Source of the DNA: Prosapia bicincta
Lineage: Eukaryota; Arthropoda; Insecta; Hemiptera; Cercopidae
Direction: 5' to 3'
Length of the DNA: 64,000 bases
Assembly (NCBI GenBank): GCA_036971475.1
Contig: JBAIZL010000006.1
Coordinates: forward strand, 62,097,898-62,161,897
This document shows, piece after piece, positions 1-12,500 of this stretch. The notes under the pieces were generated by a model. That model did not search any database. It was given only the letters and a program-made list of their open reading frames with translations, and was not told the DNA's origin. How positions within the stretch are numbered: position 1 is the stretch's first letter; each line of letters begins with the position of its first letter. A program made the translations under genes and the position numbers.

Positions 1-1176
1 TAGGTGGGCAGCTACTGTCATTGTCACATATGTACATAGATCTACAGTATAGGTGGGCAGCTACTGTCAGTGTAACATCTGTGCATTGATCAACAGTATA
101 GGTGGGCAGCTACTGTCATTGTCACATATGTGCATTGATCTACAGTATAGGTGGGCAGCTACTGTCAGTGTAACATCTGTGCATTGATCAACAGTATAGG
201 TGGGCAGCTACTGTCATTGTCACATGTGTGCATTGATCTACAGTATAGGTGGGCAGCTACTGTCAGTGTAACATCTGTGCATTGATCAACAGTATAGGTG
301 GGCAGCTACTGTCATTGTCTCATATGTGCATTGATCTACAGTATAGGTGGGCAGCTACTGTCAGTGTCACTTCTGTGGATATATCAACAGTATCGGTGGG
401 CAGCTACTGTCAGTGTCACTTCTGTGCATTGATCTACAGTATACTTGGGCAGCTACTGTCAGTGTCACTTCTGTGGATATATCAACAGTATAGGTGGGCA
501 GCTACTGTCAGTGTCACTTCTGTGGATATATCAACAGTATAGGTGGGCAGCTACTGTCAGTGTCACTTCTGTGGATATATCAACAGTATCGGTGGGCAGC
601 TACTGTCAGTGTCACTTCTGTGCATTGATCTACAGTATAGGTGGGCAGCTACTGTCAGTGTCACTTCTGTGGATATATCAACAGTATAGGTGGGCAGCTA
701 CTGCCAGTGTCACTTCTGTGGATATGTCAACAGTATCGGTGGGCAGCTACTGTCAGTGTCACGTCTGTGGATATATCAACAGTATAGGTGGGCAGCTACT
801 GTCAGTGTCACTTCTGTGGATATATCAACAGTATAGGTGGGCAGCTACTGTCAGTGTCACTTCTGTGGATATATCAACAGTATCGGTGGGCAGCTACTGT
901 CAGTGTCACTTCTGTGCATTGATCTACAGTATAGGTGGGCAGCTACTGTCAGTGTCACTTCTGTGGATATATCAACAGTATAGGTGGGCAGCTACTGTCA
1001 GTGTCACTTCTGTGGATATATCAACAGTATAGGTGGGCAGCTACTGTCAGTGTCACTTCTGTGGATATATCAACAGTATCGGTGGGTAGCTACTGTCAGT
1101 GTCACTTCTGTGGATATATCAACAGTATAGGTGGGCAGCTACTGTTAAGGTCATATCTGTGCATTGTTCAACAGTG
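1..1176. repeat. 49-bp minisatellite array, 24 units, truncated by window start
   Basis: Twenty-four head-to-tail units of exactly 49 bp start at 1, 50, 99 and so on to 1128. Each begins T(A/C)GGTGGGCAGCTACTG and ends in a (T/A)CAACAGTA-like string. Units 1-7 alternate between two types (TTGTCACATATG versus CAGTGTAACATC), giving a 98-bp dimer. Units 8-23 are built from a TCGG-starting unit, usually carrying GCATTGATC, followed by two or three TAGG...GGATATATC units, giving a 147-196-bp higher-order repeat. The last unit (1128-1176) is diverged and marks the array edge. Because 49 is not a multiple of three, open frames through it have a 49-residue (147-nt) period; I treat these as non-genic. 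The array continues to the left of the window. Confidence 0.97.
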
Positions 1177-1560
1177 TGGAATAAATAGAATCTAGTAGCA
1201 TTACTTTGTTTCGCCAGCATATTTCATAGAATTCATGCAGTGTGTTGAGGTAAAATTATGCATCTTTTTTTATCGCAGATTGCAGAACGGAGATATGATT
1301 TACATATAAGAAATTGTAGGAGAATTGTAGGGGAAATTGCAGGGGTAGGAAGCATATAAAGAGTCAATACTGTGTTCGGTTTGGCGCGTAATACATACTC
1401 ACATGCTTCTAATGCAATAACAATAGGGATCCCATGGATGCTAGGGGCTCCTCTCCTATTGCTGGTGGGTCTGTCGTTTTGACTAAATCCCATTTAACAT
1501 ATTTGGCAATAAAAATGAAAGACGGCTGATCTGCTAGTCAAGTATAATATATTACTGTGA
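1177..1560. other. Unassigned flank of minisatellite
   Basis: No recognised gene. An 86-codon open frame on the - strand (1233-1493) matches nothing I know and has no clear coding signature. It may be part of an old repeat. Confidence 0.4.
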
Positions 1561-1601
1561 TACGGCGACGTTTCGGTCACTAGATCGTTATCGTCATCAG
1601 G
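1561..1601 (-). ncRNA. Hammerhead-ribozyme-like core motif
   Basis: Read on the - strand this stretch has the canonical CTGATGA box (1594-1600 on the complement), then a segment ending in GATC-TAGT-GACC that can form an imperfect short hairpin, then GAAAC (complement of 1570-1574), then ACG...CGT as a possible short stem III. These are the hammerhead core elements in the right order. The stem II pairing is imperfect, so activity is uncertain. It lies just upstream of a dispersed repeat (1800-2330) and may belong to it. Penelope-like elements are known to carry minimal hammerheads; no Penelope ORF is present here. Confidence 0.45.
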
Positions 1602-1799
1602 CTTTTTGTCTCATAACTCCCACGAACTCTTTCAAAAGTCCTGTCATAGCCCACTCTCACCCCAATCTTCAGTCCCTCTTCCCCTTTTCAATTTTATAAC
1701 TACAAAGTTTTACTTAATTTTCCCCATTTTAATCTGTTAATTCCTCTTATTGCAAAGAAATTAGTTACTTATTCGATTCCTTCTGTTAGTCCTTCCTTA

Positions 1800-2330
1800 T
1801 TTATATCTTGTTAAAATTTTCAGTCGTTAATAAAATGCTTTTTATTCATCCACTCAAGTTCAAATACATTTTTTTAAAATTGTAGTGGATGACACTTGAT
1901 GTTAATACAGTTTTTTCAAATATTAATTAAATTTAAATATTAAAACTTAAATAATTTAGTTTTATACGGGAAATAATTTAGTTTTATACGGGAGAAAAAC
2001 TCTTCACAAAAGGCGCAAGGTATGCAATATAGATATGACTTCCCATTTGGATTAAAATAAGTGATAATATATGATTGCATAAAAAATCTGATTTTATGTT
2101 ATAGTGATATAATAAATGTTTTAACACGTAGGTTATATTACTTTATTTATATTAATTGTAATTATTTAATAAAAATAACCTAACATAAAGACCTAACAGA
2201 AGTAACTAACATAAAATTCTTCTTTGTTGACCGAAGTAAGAATTGACTTCAAAACATGTTGTTTATATTATTTGTTTTTATATTAGTATAAAATATATTC
2301 ACGACACATTCACATATCAACCTGAAGAAA
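1800..2330 (+). repeat. Dispersed repeat family R1, copy 1
   Basis: Shares long diverged stretches with 6130-6430 (same strand), 21385-21690 and 39205-39390 (both inverted). Landmarks are TTTCAGTCGTTAATAAAATG, GTAGTGGATGACACTTGATG, the AT-rich TATTAATTGTAATTATTTAA and GTTGACCGAAGTAAGAATTG. AT-rich, no coding frame. Class unknown. Confidence 0.75.
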
Positions 2331-3248
2331 TTTTTTTAATTGAATTAATATACCTTAATTTTATAAAATGCTAATTTTATAATTTATACATGAATAATAT
2401 TTAAACATTATTTACCCAAAATTACATTTCTACAAATTTATTTCAATTGGTGTTGTTAATCCAATCGAAAATAATTTGAAAGAAATAATTTGTTTTATTG
2501 AAAGTTTCATATTTTGTTAAGCCAAGAATAAATTTTGAAATTATTAATTAATAAATGTCTTTTGTAGTTAAACCTTACTTCCATTTTGTTAATTCTATTA
2601 ACAAATTAACGCTATTTTTCTTTATATTAAAATTACTGTTTTGGGTAGAAACTAGTATTTTACTTCAATTTGTTTTTATTTTATTTACGTATTTAATCAT
2701 ACTTAAACTCCAATGAAAATAACAAAACATTTAATTTCTATTTAGTATTCCTTTGAAAATAAAATTAGATACTTCCCTCAAATAGACCTTTAATTCATAT
2801 TTACTGTTTTCTTGAAAACCATTTACATTTAATCTAATTAATTCTCACCCTAACTATCTATCATTGAACAGATACAATCTATTTACAGAAATACTGTAAT
2901 GAAGCAAAGACATCTCTTTACTTCCGTCGTTAGGCATAAAGTCAATTAAATGACAGCACCATTCGAGTTGCGATTTTTTAAAGTGTAAATAAAAACAGCA
3001 AAAATTGTTAATCCTGGCTTGGTCTGAAGAGACGAATTTTGTCAGAATCTGGGTTTCGGCGCTACTGACGATTAATGATTATCTCGTGACTCATGACGGA
3101 TGTAAGGCGATATTGGGGAATTAGGTTAGAGATCCTCTCCTTTGTTAGTGGGAGAGAAGAATGACCATGAATGGGACTCGCTGCTAACACCGCCTACTGT
3201 AGACGGTACAAATCCCAGTCCGGCAAAACCCTACTGTGGTTTATCATT
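2331..3248. other. AT-rich upstream region of the DUF229 gene
   Basis: About 900 bp of AT-rich sequence. I see no ORF, RNA gene or clear promoter box. The transcription start and any non-coding first exon of the gene at 3553 should lie here or just downstream, but I cannot place them. Confidence 0.4.
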
Positions 3249-3450
3249 AATAAACAATAGGCCTACACAAAAACCTCTAACCACAAATATTTTTATTCTA
3301 GTCTTAGTACATTTCGGTTACAAAGTCACCATCCTCAGAGACACGACACAACCTACTAGTCTTCTACACAACTTACTTGGTAAACGAATTAATTAAACAT
3401 AAGACTAAAATAAAAATATTTGTGTTAGAGGTTTTTGTGTATTGTTTATT
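3249..3450. repeat. Foldback element with hammerhead-like loop, family H copy 1
   Basis: Inverted arms (3249-3307 and 3393-3450) share AATAAACAAT, ACACAAAAACCTCTAA and AAATATTTTTATT in opposite orientation. The loop at 3308-3341, read on the - strand, has CTGAGGATG, GGTGAC-TTT-GTAACC (one mismatch) and GAAATG, the same layout as at 7528-7560 and 27061-27095. It ends only about 40 bp before the coding exon 1 region. Confidence 0.75.
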
Positions 3451-3487
3451 CACAACTGTTCTGTTTAAATAAAGTTCTGTTTCCCAG

Positions 3488-3598
3488 GTTTACCAACATT
3501 GCCACTTCAGAGTCGGTTTCAATGGTGCCCGCCTGTGAGCCAAGTGACGTCAATGACGACCAAACTGCGTTATCTGCTCATCTTTTTGTCGGCAGTTG
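3488..3598 (+). CDS. DUF229 gene exon 1 (coding from 3553): signal anchor start
   Basis: A TTTCCCAG|G string at 3480-3488 could be a splice acceptor, so this may be the last 5'-UTR/first coding exon, with transcription starting further upstream. Three ATGs occur; the one at 3553 gives 15 residues of a signal-anchor sequence in the frame that continues correctly into exon 2. The ATG at 3521 is in another frame and gives a non-hydrophobic peptide, so I rejected it. Donor G|GTGAGT at 3598/3599, one base into a codon. Coding part is 46 nt. Confidence 0.8.
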
Positions 3599-6500
3599 GT
3601 GAGTAAATAGTTTTTTAAACATAATTCAAAAAGGTCTATTGAAATTATTTGGCAGTGAACGAAAAGGTATTTTTACTGGTTGTGTTCTGAGAGCATATTC
3701 TAAGGATTTTGTTGTACTTTTTTGTGAACTAATGTAGTTATTTCGTATTATCAAATACATTATCGTTCACTGGTAAATTAACTGTATTTATATTGGTACT
3801 TATATTAAGCATAGGATGGCTAGGCGCGGACGTTTAATACTTTCATTATACCGGGATACGTTAGTAAAATTTATCTGTTTTACTTATGTCTAAAATTCTA
3901 TTATATTTTGGTCATATGTTTTATAAAAATTTAGGCAAACTAAAAGAAAAAAAATATATTTTTTTGAATATTTTACAATTATTGATACTTGTATGTATAG
4001 TGCTGTAATAGTGATATAATATGGAAATGCAATGATTACAAAATATATGGGTCAAACAGTATCCTTGAAAATTTTCAACTTGTTTTTTAAAAAACAGCCT
4101 GTTTTTAAATCACACCAGTGACCCTGCATCCATGGTATGCTTTGATGATATATAATGCTTGTGTTCCAAGTGAATAGTTTGGAAGTATTTTTTTCTTTGA
4201 ATAGCTGGTAAATTGTTTTTATACTTACCTTTACTATTTATTAGTAAAAAAATGTGTTGCATCTACAGGTTGTATAAACTAATATCTTTAACCATTACAA
4301 TATAAATCCTTTGATGTTTATCTGATGTTATCATAATCGCATATAAGAAATTGCTTTTAGAATAAACAATAGATTAAATATTGACATCTCATTACATCTT
4401 AATCAGACGTCACTATTAGATTTATTAAAAAAAAAAAACTAAAAATTATTAATAAGGATGTTGTCCGAACTTACCGTTAATAGTGAAACCGAAAATACTG
4501 AAACCAACTGTATATGGAACAGTTTGAACCTTTCTTTGCCCCCCCCCCCTATTGGCGCTAGGTAACATGTTTTGTTTTCGTTACGTGCCTAACTCTTTCT
4601 TCAATCTGCACAAACCTTGAAGTTAACGTTGCTCATGTGCTACGTGAGATAACGTTGCTTTGTATATACATTCATACCCACTTTCTACTTTTGGTGCGGT
4701 CGCTACAGTATAGGTCTTGCGGAACGTAAACCTGGCTAGGGGAAAGGCGGAGGTGGAATGGGGACGGCCATGGCTGGAGGGGTAACTGGCAACCAGTGTT
4801 TAGCTACTATAGAAGTAGAATAGGAACGGGTGTGTGGCGGGGTAGGGAAGAGGTGTTGTCAATTGTTGAACTACTGAGCGACGAACGGAAGTTTGACGTA
4901 GAATTGACAACAAGGTTTACCGACCCAGCAAGGTGTGGATTTCCCACCAGAAGGCGGCAGTCCCCACCCCTCTGGCCGATTTAACCTTCGTAGAGTGCTA
5001 TTCTGTATCAAAACCGATGCTCGCTACCATGTTTGTGTGTGTGAAATCGGCTAGAGACAAACCGGCGCCCCGCACCCTCTCCCCTTACAAAACCGGTGCA
5101 GACGGCTTTCATCCATTAAGGTCAAAGCTTCACCAAGAAACACAAGACCTATACGCCCTTACCTTGACGTAGCCACGATAACTGCCATTTTGACAAGTTT
5201 TTACATTCATACCTACTTTCTAATTTAATTTTGGTGTGGTCGCCACACATTTCGAGTCTAGATTCTTTATTTTAATGTGTTGGATTCAAATTTTAAATCT
5301 ACCAAAGTTTTGGCTAAATAGTAATTTATATTTCGGTCTTTGTATTGTTTCTTTCTTCCGCTTATTACATCTCTGTTGGAAAGAATCGCTGATTTTTTAA
5401 GCTAAATACATTAAGAAGATCTGAATAAGTATCGGCTTTCCTAGGACTTCATGTATAACAAAACATGCTTTCTCAAGTGCTACATCTATAACATTATCTT
5501 GGAAAGAGCGTCCACAAGTCTGGTGAACCTCAATAGTATAGTTGCCCTGCCTTTCCTGTCTCTTCTGACATACACTCATTACATTTCTCTGCACTGTTTT
5601 ACTTATTCAGTTTGGCAAAACTTACTGAACAATTTTGCAACTCAGTCGACGCTAGTATCTACTGCCGGACACCGTGGGTACTGACCTCTATGGCACAAAT
5701 GAGACTTTGACGAGGCATCCCAGCAGTCTTTGCGGTGGATGAAAGCCGCTAAACCGACGCTATATGCTATCGATATTTTAGTTACCATCGCGATAACCAA
5801 AATACAATACCAGGGTCATCTTCAAATATGGCGCTAGTGTGAACAAATATATTATGTGTTAGGAACAAAGACAAGGTGGGCTGAAAGAATTCGAGTTTAA
5901 AAAGTCCCTTGTACTTTAAAAAATAATAATTATTCATGGTGAGGTAATAATAATTACTCAATAAATAACATGAATATTTCTAATTGTAATAAAAAAAACC
6001 ATTATTACTGAAATAATAATACATTTTTTTGTTATAAAAAAATAAGTTATTATTATATAGTAGTTAAAAAAAATGTCTTAAGTTTAGTAAATTCGTAGGT
6101 ACAAATTTGTTTGACATAGTTTTTTCAATTCCTACTTCAAGCTCAAATAATTTTTTTTTAACTTGTAGTGGATGATACATGACTTTTTACAAATATCAAT
6201 TAAATTAATTCATTAAATTTAATTAAATAATTTTAATAATGAATATCGCTTTCTATCTTGCCAATTATAGTTGTGATTCTGTAATATGTTCTGTATACAC
6301 ATATTTATATTAATTGTAATTATTTAATAAAAGTTTCTAAAATAGATTTTTTATTTGTTGACGTAAGTAGGAATTGATTTAGTTTTTTCTTTTACATGAT
6401 GTTTCATCAAATATATGTTTGTTAAATCTAAAAAAATATATTATAATCGGACGGCAGAGGCAATTGCACGCTACATAAACAGTTTATATACATTTTATAT

Positions 6501-9500
6501 GTTAAGATATTATTCTTTAAAACAAGCTAAACATCAGTTCGATCGGACAAAGGAGCCGTGAGATAACGTTGCTTTACTAAATCTACAGCCACTACACTAA
6601 TAAATGAGATAAAACTTTCAAATTCCATATTCAGGTGACTAATTAGGCATATAATATAGTATAAATATTTCACAAAGATTGGACCAGTGGTTTTAATGCA
6701 GATATGTCTTGAAGTTGAACTTCAGTAAAAAGGAGTGATAAAATTGTACTTTTTTTATATCTTAAGCTGTTTAACAAAAATCGTACTAAACTTATTTTGG
6801 TTATATACATAAACACAGAATTAAACAGGCTAATTAATGGAGTGAATAGTTTTATTCTAGCACTAATGGTTCGCTTGTAGTTAAAGCTCAAACTCATCCA
6901 TAATTTCTGTGCCGACTATAGTCATTTAAATATGAAACCAGCAGTTTAGCTCCTCAATTCTCTACCATGTTAAAGACACACTGGCGATTTTCTGTAGCTT
7001 GATATTCTCTAGCTTGATAAAGCTCTCACGTGGTCGGAAGATATGCTAACTTACTGGGAATGCGTAGTAGGGGCGTACGTAGGCGCTACCGAGTATATTC
7101 CAATGTGAAGGCACTGATTAACAAGTAAAGCAGTTCCTAGTGTGAAGCAGTCCTATAAAGCTTTTCATAGCAAATAACTGACAACGGTGTTATACTGTAT
7201 GTACAAACTGAAGTGTACAGCTGGCATGACATCATGTCACACTGCGCCTTGTTGAAGAGAACAATCTACACACGTGTAGGCTTACACACAATATAAAACA
7301 GTTAAAAACTTTAACGTAAAGAAAGATGTCCTTAAAATAAATGCTACTGGAATAATGCAATTAGAATGTCCAGTTACATTTCCAACATTTTGTTTTGTTT
7401 TAATCATGTATTTTTTAAAATAACAATTGCTTATGTAACTTCTTTAAATTTAACATAAATAGTAAAACATAAATAAATGAAACCTCTATATCACAAATGA
7501 CTTATTTCTTTTATTTAAAACCTTATGTACATTTCGATTGCGTAGCAATCATCCTCAGAGGTAATTTACAATAAAAATACCTTGAATACCAATAAAAGGT
7601 ATTTTTATTGTAAATTACCTCTGAGGATGATTGCTATGCAATCAAAATGTACATAATGTTTTAAATAAAAGAAAAAGTCATTTGTGGTATAGAGGTTATT
7701 TATTTATGTTAAATATTACGCCACAGTTGTTTTATACAGTTATAAATAATAAAAAGTTCGTGAAACTTTATAGTTTTGTCTCGAGAACAAAAATATAATG
7801 GCATATTAAAATAAACGTTTTGGGACTTGTGTGTAGGACTCGGTGGATTGCAAAGCATGGACTATGTTTTTATATAAAAGATAAATCCTAGGTGCAGACG
7901 TAAACCGATTAAACACGTCAACAAACGGTCCTGATACTGCCCTGCTCTCTTTTCCCTCCTGTCTTTGAACAGAATATTCTAGAACGTCATCGCGCCTTTT
8001 AAGAACTTATTGAAGTTTGTACAACGTATACAAACGTTTTGTAGCTTTACAGAATACTGTTCTCTAGAACGTAAAGGCCAAAATAATGTTTGCAAATTTG
8101 AGAAATACCCATTTTTTTTTTAATCCGTCACAAAACACGTATGGTGTAGTGTGGTTGGTACTAAGAATATGTTATCGAATACTGTGTTTCTTTTCGGAGA
8201 GTCTTCGGATTCGGATCGCTTTTATTTACCGGTTTTCACACACGACAGAGATGTTCAACTTTATTAATGATATGATGTTGCCTGTAAAATTGTTTATCCT
8301 GTAATAACAGCTTGAAGACGGTAAAGATGTATGCGTTAATTAAATAGAGTTTTTAATCCAACAAACCGCTGTAATTCTGCTATAGTTGTTAAACTTTATT
8401 GGTTAGTAAAGTTGTAAAACTCTATTTGTTAAGAAATGAAACTTTTATTTGCTTACATATGTAGGCCAAGCGTTTTAGTTTATTACGACAATAAACGTCT
8501 AATTAACACACACTTTTATTATATTTTTAGGTCTTTGTTTATTTACCCACATGGAGTGTTAGCTTGCTTTTCACTCGTATAGAGTTATTCCAGCTTGGAA
8601 ATGTTAACCAAAACTCGATCAATATAAACTCGTTATTAGATTCAAGTTTTCCTTCCTGCTATCGTGATACTATTTAATGTGACTATTTCCTCTCAGAAAC
8701 TTTAATTTTCTTACTTGTATTAAGAGCTTTTAGCTACTCCAAGTCAAAATTTATCTATTTAATAGTTTATTTGTAAGGGAATGTATTTACAACATAAAAG
8801 ATATGAAAACCAAGATTCTCGGTTGGTTTACTTATATCTGTATTAGGCACGGCCATTATGCCAACGTACGGATGGTCGATATTTTCTGTCACGGTGACTT
8901 GTCACTGATATTAGTTTGTTGCTGGTGTTACCAGTGACAAAATATGGAAAATGCCAGTTCCAGTGACAATGGGTCGATCTGAAGTTGGCTCTGTTGGGAT
9001 TGGGCGAAAAGTCGCAGTCACTGGATGTAACGGCTGTCATTGGTTAAATTGTCACTGGATGAAACGGCTGTCATTGGTAGATTTGTCGCTGTCACTGGCT
9101 CTGCTATCACCGCTCAACTCACGGTGCTCAGTCCGACACTTGTTGACTGAGGGGAGGGGGCTATCTCTGTTGTGATTAGGCAAAATGTCGATGTCGCGAC
9201 TGAAATGTTACTGATATTTTACCACGGGTGTCATTGGTTGATTTGTCGCTGTCACTGGTTTTACTCATTTACCTCGTGTGTGAGAAGACAATTTGTGTCA
9301 GGTTTCAACATAGTGACAGTTTTGTGCTCAATAGACGTTATATCGCCCTATGTACTTTGTTATTAATTTCGTAGGAGTTTATTTTTAAATAAAATGAGGC
9401 TTCAAAAAAAGCGAGGTGTGGAATAATTTCACCAGTGCGATATGCCTGCCTGTTATTGGCACATACAGAGCAGTCTCAGTATCCCTTGTCACCGGTAACC

Positions 9501-12500
9501 TAAAGTCACCGATAACAGTCACTGATCCAAACCTGGCGCTGTCACTAAAATCACTGATCCATCCCTATGCAAACGCTGTACAGTGGTCGCAATCTGTTAA
9601 CCTGTCGGGGAAAACGCGCTTGCAACAAGAAATTTTTGTCCTGTCAGTGGTGGATGGAAGTGGCAAGAGTGATCCATTTATGTATTTCATTATCAGACAC
9701 CAGTGGCGAATTTAAGGGGGTGCTTGCCCCCCCCCCCAAATATGGAAATAAGAAAATGTTTAAACTATAAAACAACATTATAAATTAAAATAAACTGTCA
9801 TTTACGATATTTGCGTTCGACCATCATTTAAATCTACTTATTAGTTATGTTGTGTCCCTGTGTTTGCAAGGGGTGCGGCCAATGAAACACGCACTTGAGG
9901 AGTACAATAAGAATTTATTTGATAAACAAATACAAGATGTTGCAATAAGTAAACTGAATAATTCGCGTCGTACGAGAAATAGTAGCGAATATAAAATAGT
10001 AATTCGTACGAGAAATAGTAGTTGTATAAAATAGTAATTCGTACGAGAAATAGTAGTTAGAATTGAATAAGAACTTAGCCAAGACTTTAACAAGAACTGG
10101 CGTGATTTACTAGACTAGAACTGGAGGAAGAGTAGACAAGAACCGGGCGAAAACTTGACAAGAACTAGCTTTCCGCTCGCGTTAGGTGCATATATAACTT
10201 ATTCAGTTTACTTGTACATTGGACAATGATTACATCAATGTTCTAGAATAAGGCTACGTGTTGCATGGAAAATAACTAACGATTACATCTTTAAGTTAAT
10301 AGAAAGTTCCATCGGAAATGACACATATTGAACAATTATTTGAGTATTGACTTGAGTTACTTTTGTAGCCATGAATCATTTGAAAAACAATTCGTAATAC
10401 ATTGAATTATTCTAATGTTATTTAAAATATAAGAATTTCATATAAAACATAGTATCATATTACATACATAATTCATATTACGTGAGTACATAACAATCCT
10501 CCCTCCTTAAGAAAAGCAAATCGTCTCTGATTTGTATAGATACATGTAACGTGCTACATCCTGTCTCGCAGGCGTGCACTTCGTCTTCGAGGACTTGAAG
10601 GTGATGCAGGAGGTTGATTAGATGTAGAAGGTATAGAATCTTGTAAATCAGGTGATAAGGGAATATCAGGTAAACTACGATGTTGAATGTGTTCTAATTC
10701 TATATTAGGATTAGCTTCTGTTGTATGGGTTAACATTAATTGTGTAGGGATAGGAGTTCGTTGTCCTCTACGTACAAAGTTGTATACACATTTGATAATG
10801 AGATATAAGCTTATACAAATGCTTATTATAATAATAAAATTCATTAGTATATCATGAGTTTGTAGTTTATACATTACATTTGACTTATGTTCTATTTGAT
10901 CTGCTAAGTGTGCAATTTGATCTAATTTATAGCTTGTAATTTTTAATTCATCTAAGTTAGTTACTGGGATATGTATAGGATGTAAGTCAATGGAAGGAAT
11001 TTTCAGTTTGTTATTATAATTATCCATTGCTGTTAAATCAAGATCTGGTATAAAAGAATTGATTGAACTACTTGATTCTGAGCTTGGTAATAAAGTTACA
11101 GATTTAGTATAAGCTTTACAATGTGATTTGAGAGTTAAAAATCCAGTTCCACTTATTTGAATATCATATAGTCCATCTTTGTTACAATCTATTGTAATGT
11201 GACTTACATGACTGATAACATATAACCATTGATTAATATTACTACATTTATGCCAAATTTCAGCTTCTATAAAATTAGTAATTCTAACATCACATGTTTC
11301 TGGTATTGTTTGAGGACTTAAAAATAATTCACTTTCACAATGTCTTTGAGCATATGTGTTAAACAAGGGTGTTATTCGTGAACAAATATAGGTATTGTTT
11401 AAAATTCTTTTACATTTATCAATTGATTTTATAGGAGAATAAGTTAATTTATTGCTGCTGATAGCCAAATATTCTGTGCTAGGTTTAATGAACATATAAG
11501 TATTAGTATTACTTACAATTGGTAAAGGTATTACATGATATAAAGATAATACTCCAATATCTGTTACTGGAACATAAATAACAAATATTAATTTCGAATC
11601 CATATAATAAACAGTTAATGATAATAAATCTATAAATTCATAAGCATATTGTTTATAGAGTGATAATGGATATGATGTACCTCTAGGTAAATAAGGTTTT
11701 GTGTGAAGTAGTTCATACATTAATTTTTGAGGTGTCAATATAAAAGGGTGAAGTATTTGTTGTTTTGCAAATAATATAGATTGTATAAGATTTGAATATT
11801 CTCTATTTATTTCAGTAAATATTAGTAAGAGTAAAGTGATGTGATCTTCAACTTTTTGTTGTAAATATTGTGTTTGTAGTGTGACATTTGTTGTTTTCAT
11901 TAGTGTTTGTATTATTTTTATGTTGTCATTCAATGTTTTTTCTGTTTGATGTAAACTTGTAAAGGTATTATTGAAATTTGAAATAGTTGATTGCACTACG
12001 TGAGATTGTGCTTTTAATAGTTCGCTGATATCATGTTCATCTGTTTGTAGTTTGTTTAATGCGTCGTTATAATATTCTGCATCATCTGAATCTAATGTTC
12101 CTATCATGACCTTAAATATTTTTCCTATTGCGTTGAATAATCCTCGTTTTTGTCTATAACTAGTCGTATGTCCTACTAAATTTTTGAAAGTAGCATCTTG
12201 TTCTATTATGGTTGATTGTAATTGTATTAAAATATTAAATGATGTAGTACAAGTCGTTTGTTGGTGCAATAATGGTTCGTGACAAAGTTGTCCTGTTTGT
12301 TGAAGAATATATTCAAAATTATGAAGTTTATTTTCTAATGATGTTACATTGAGATAAGTTATTAATTTCCAAGTGTGTGAGTAAACTTTTATTTTACCTA
12401 TGTTTTCATAGTATATACCTGATGATTTGTCCAAAGGAGTAATGGTATAACATCCATTGCAATCAGTATCAATATCTGCTTTTACGAAGCAGTGTATCCT

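Larger units (their letters stand above)
9848..10495 (-). repeat. 3' LTR (648 bp)
   Basis: Same length and, as far as I can read, same sequence as the 5' LTR. TATATA box at 10191-10196, AATAAA on the complement of 9914-9919 (about 275 nt downstream of the TATA in element sense), triple repeat at about 9960-10052. Confidence 0.97.

Noticed and set aside
249..1195. Three open frames encoding 49-residue repeats
   Set aside because: They are by-products of the 49-bp minisatellite, which stays open in several frames; no start context or domain supports a protein.
3521..3600. Alternative start ATG at 3521 for the DUF229 gene
   Set aside because: Its frame does not continue into exon 2 and gives no signal sequence; ATG 3553 does both.
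9845..10093. Open frames inside the LTRs (also 17819-18136)
   Set aside because: Identical in both LTRs and spanning promoter, poly(A) and repeat signals; no protein motif.
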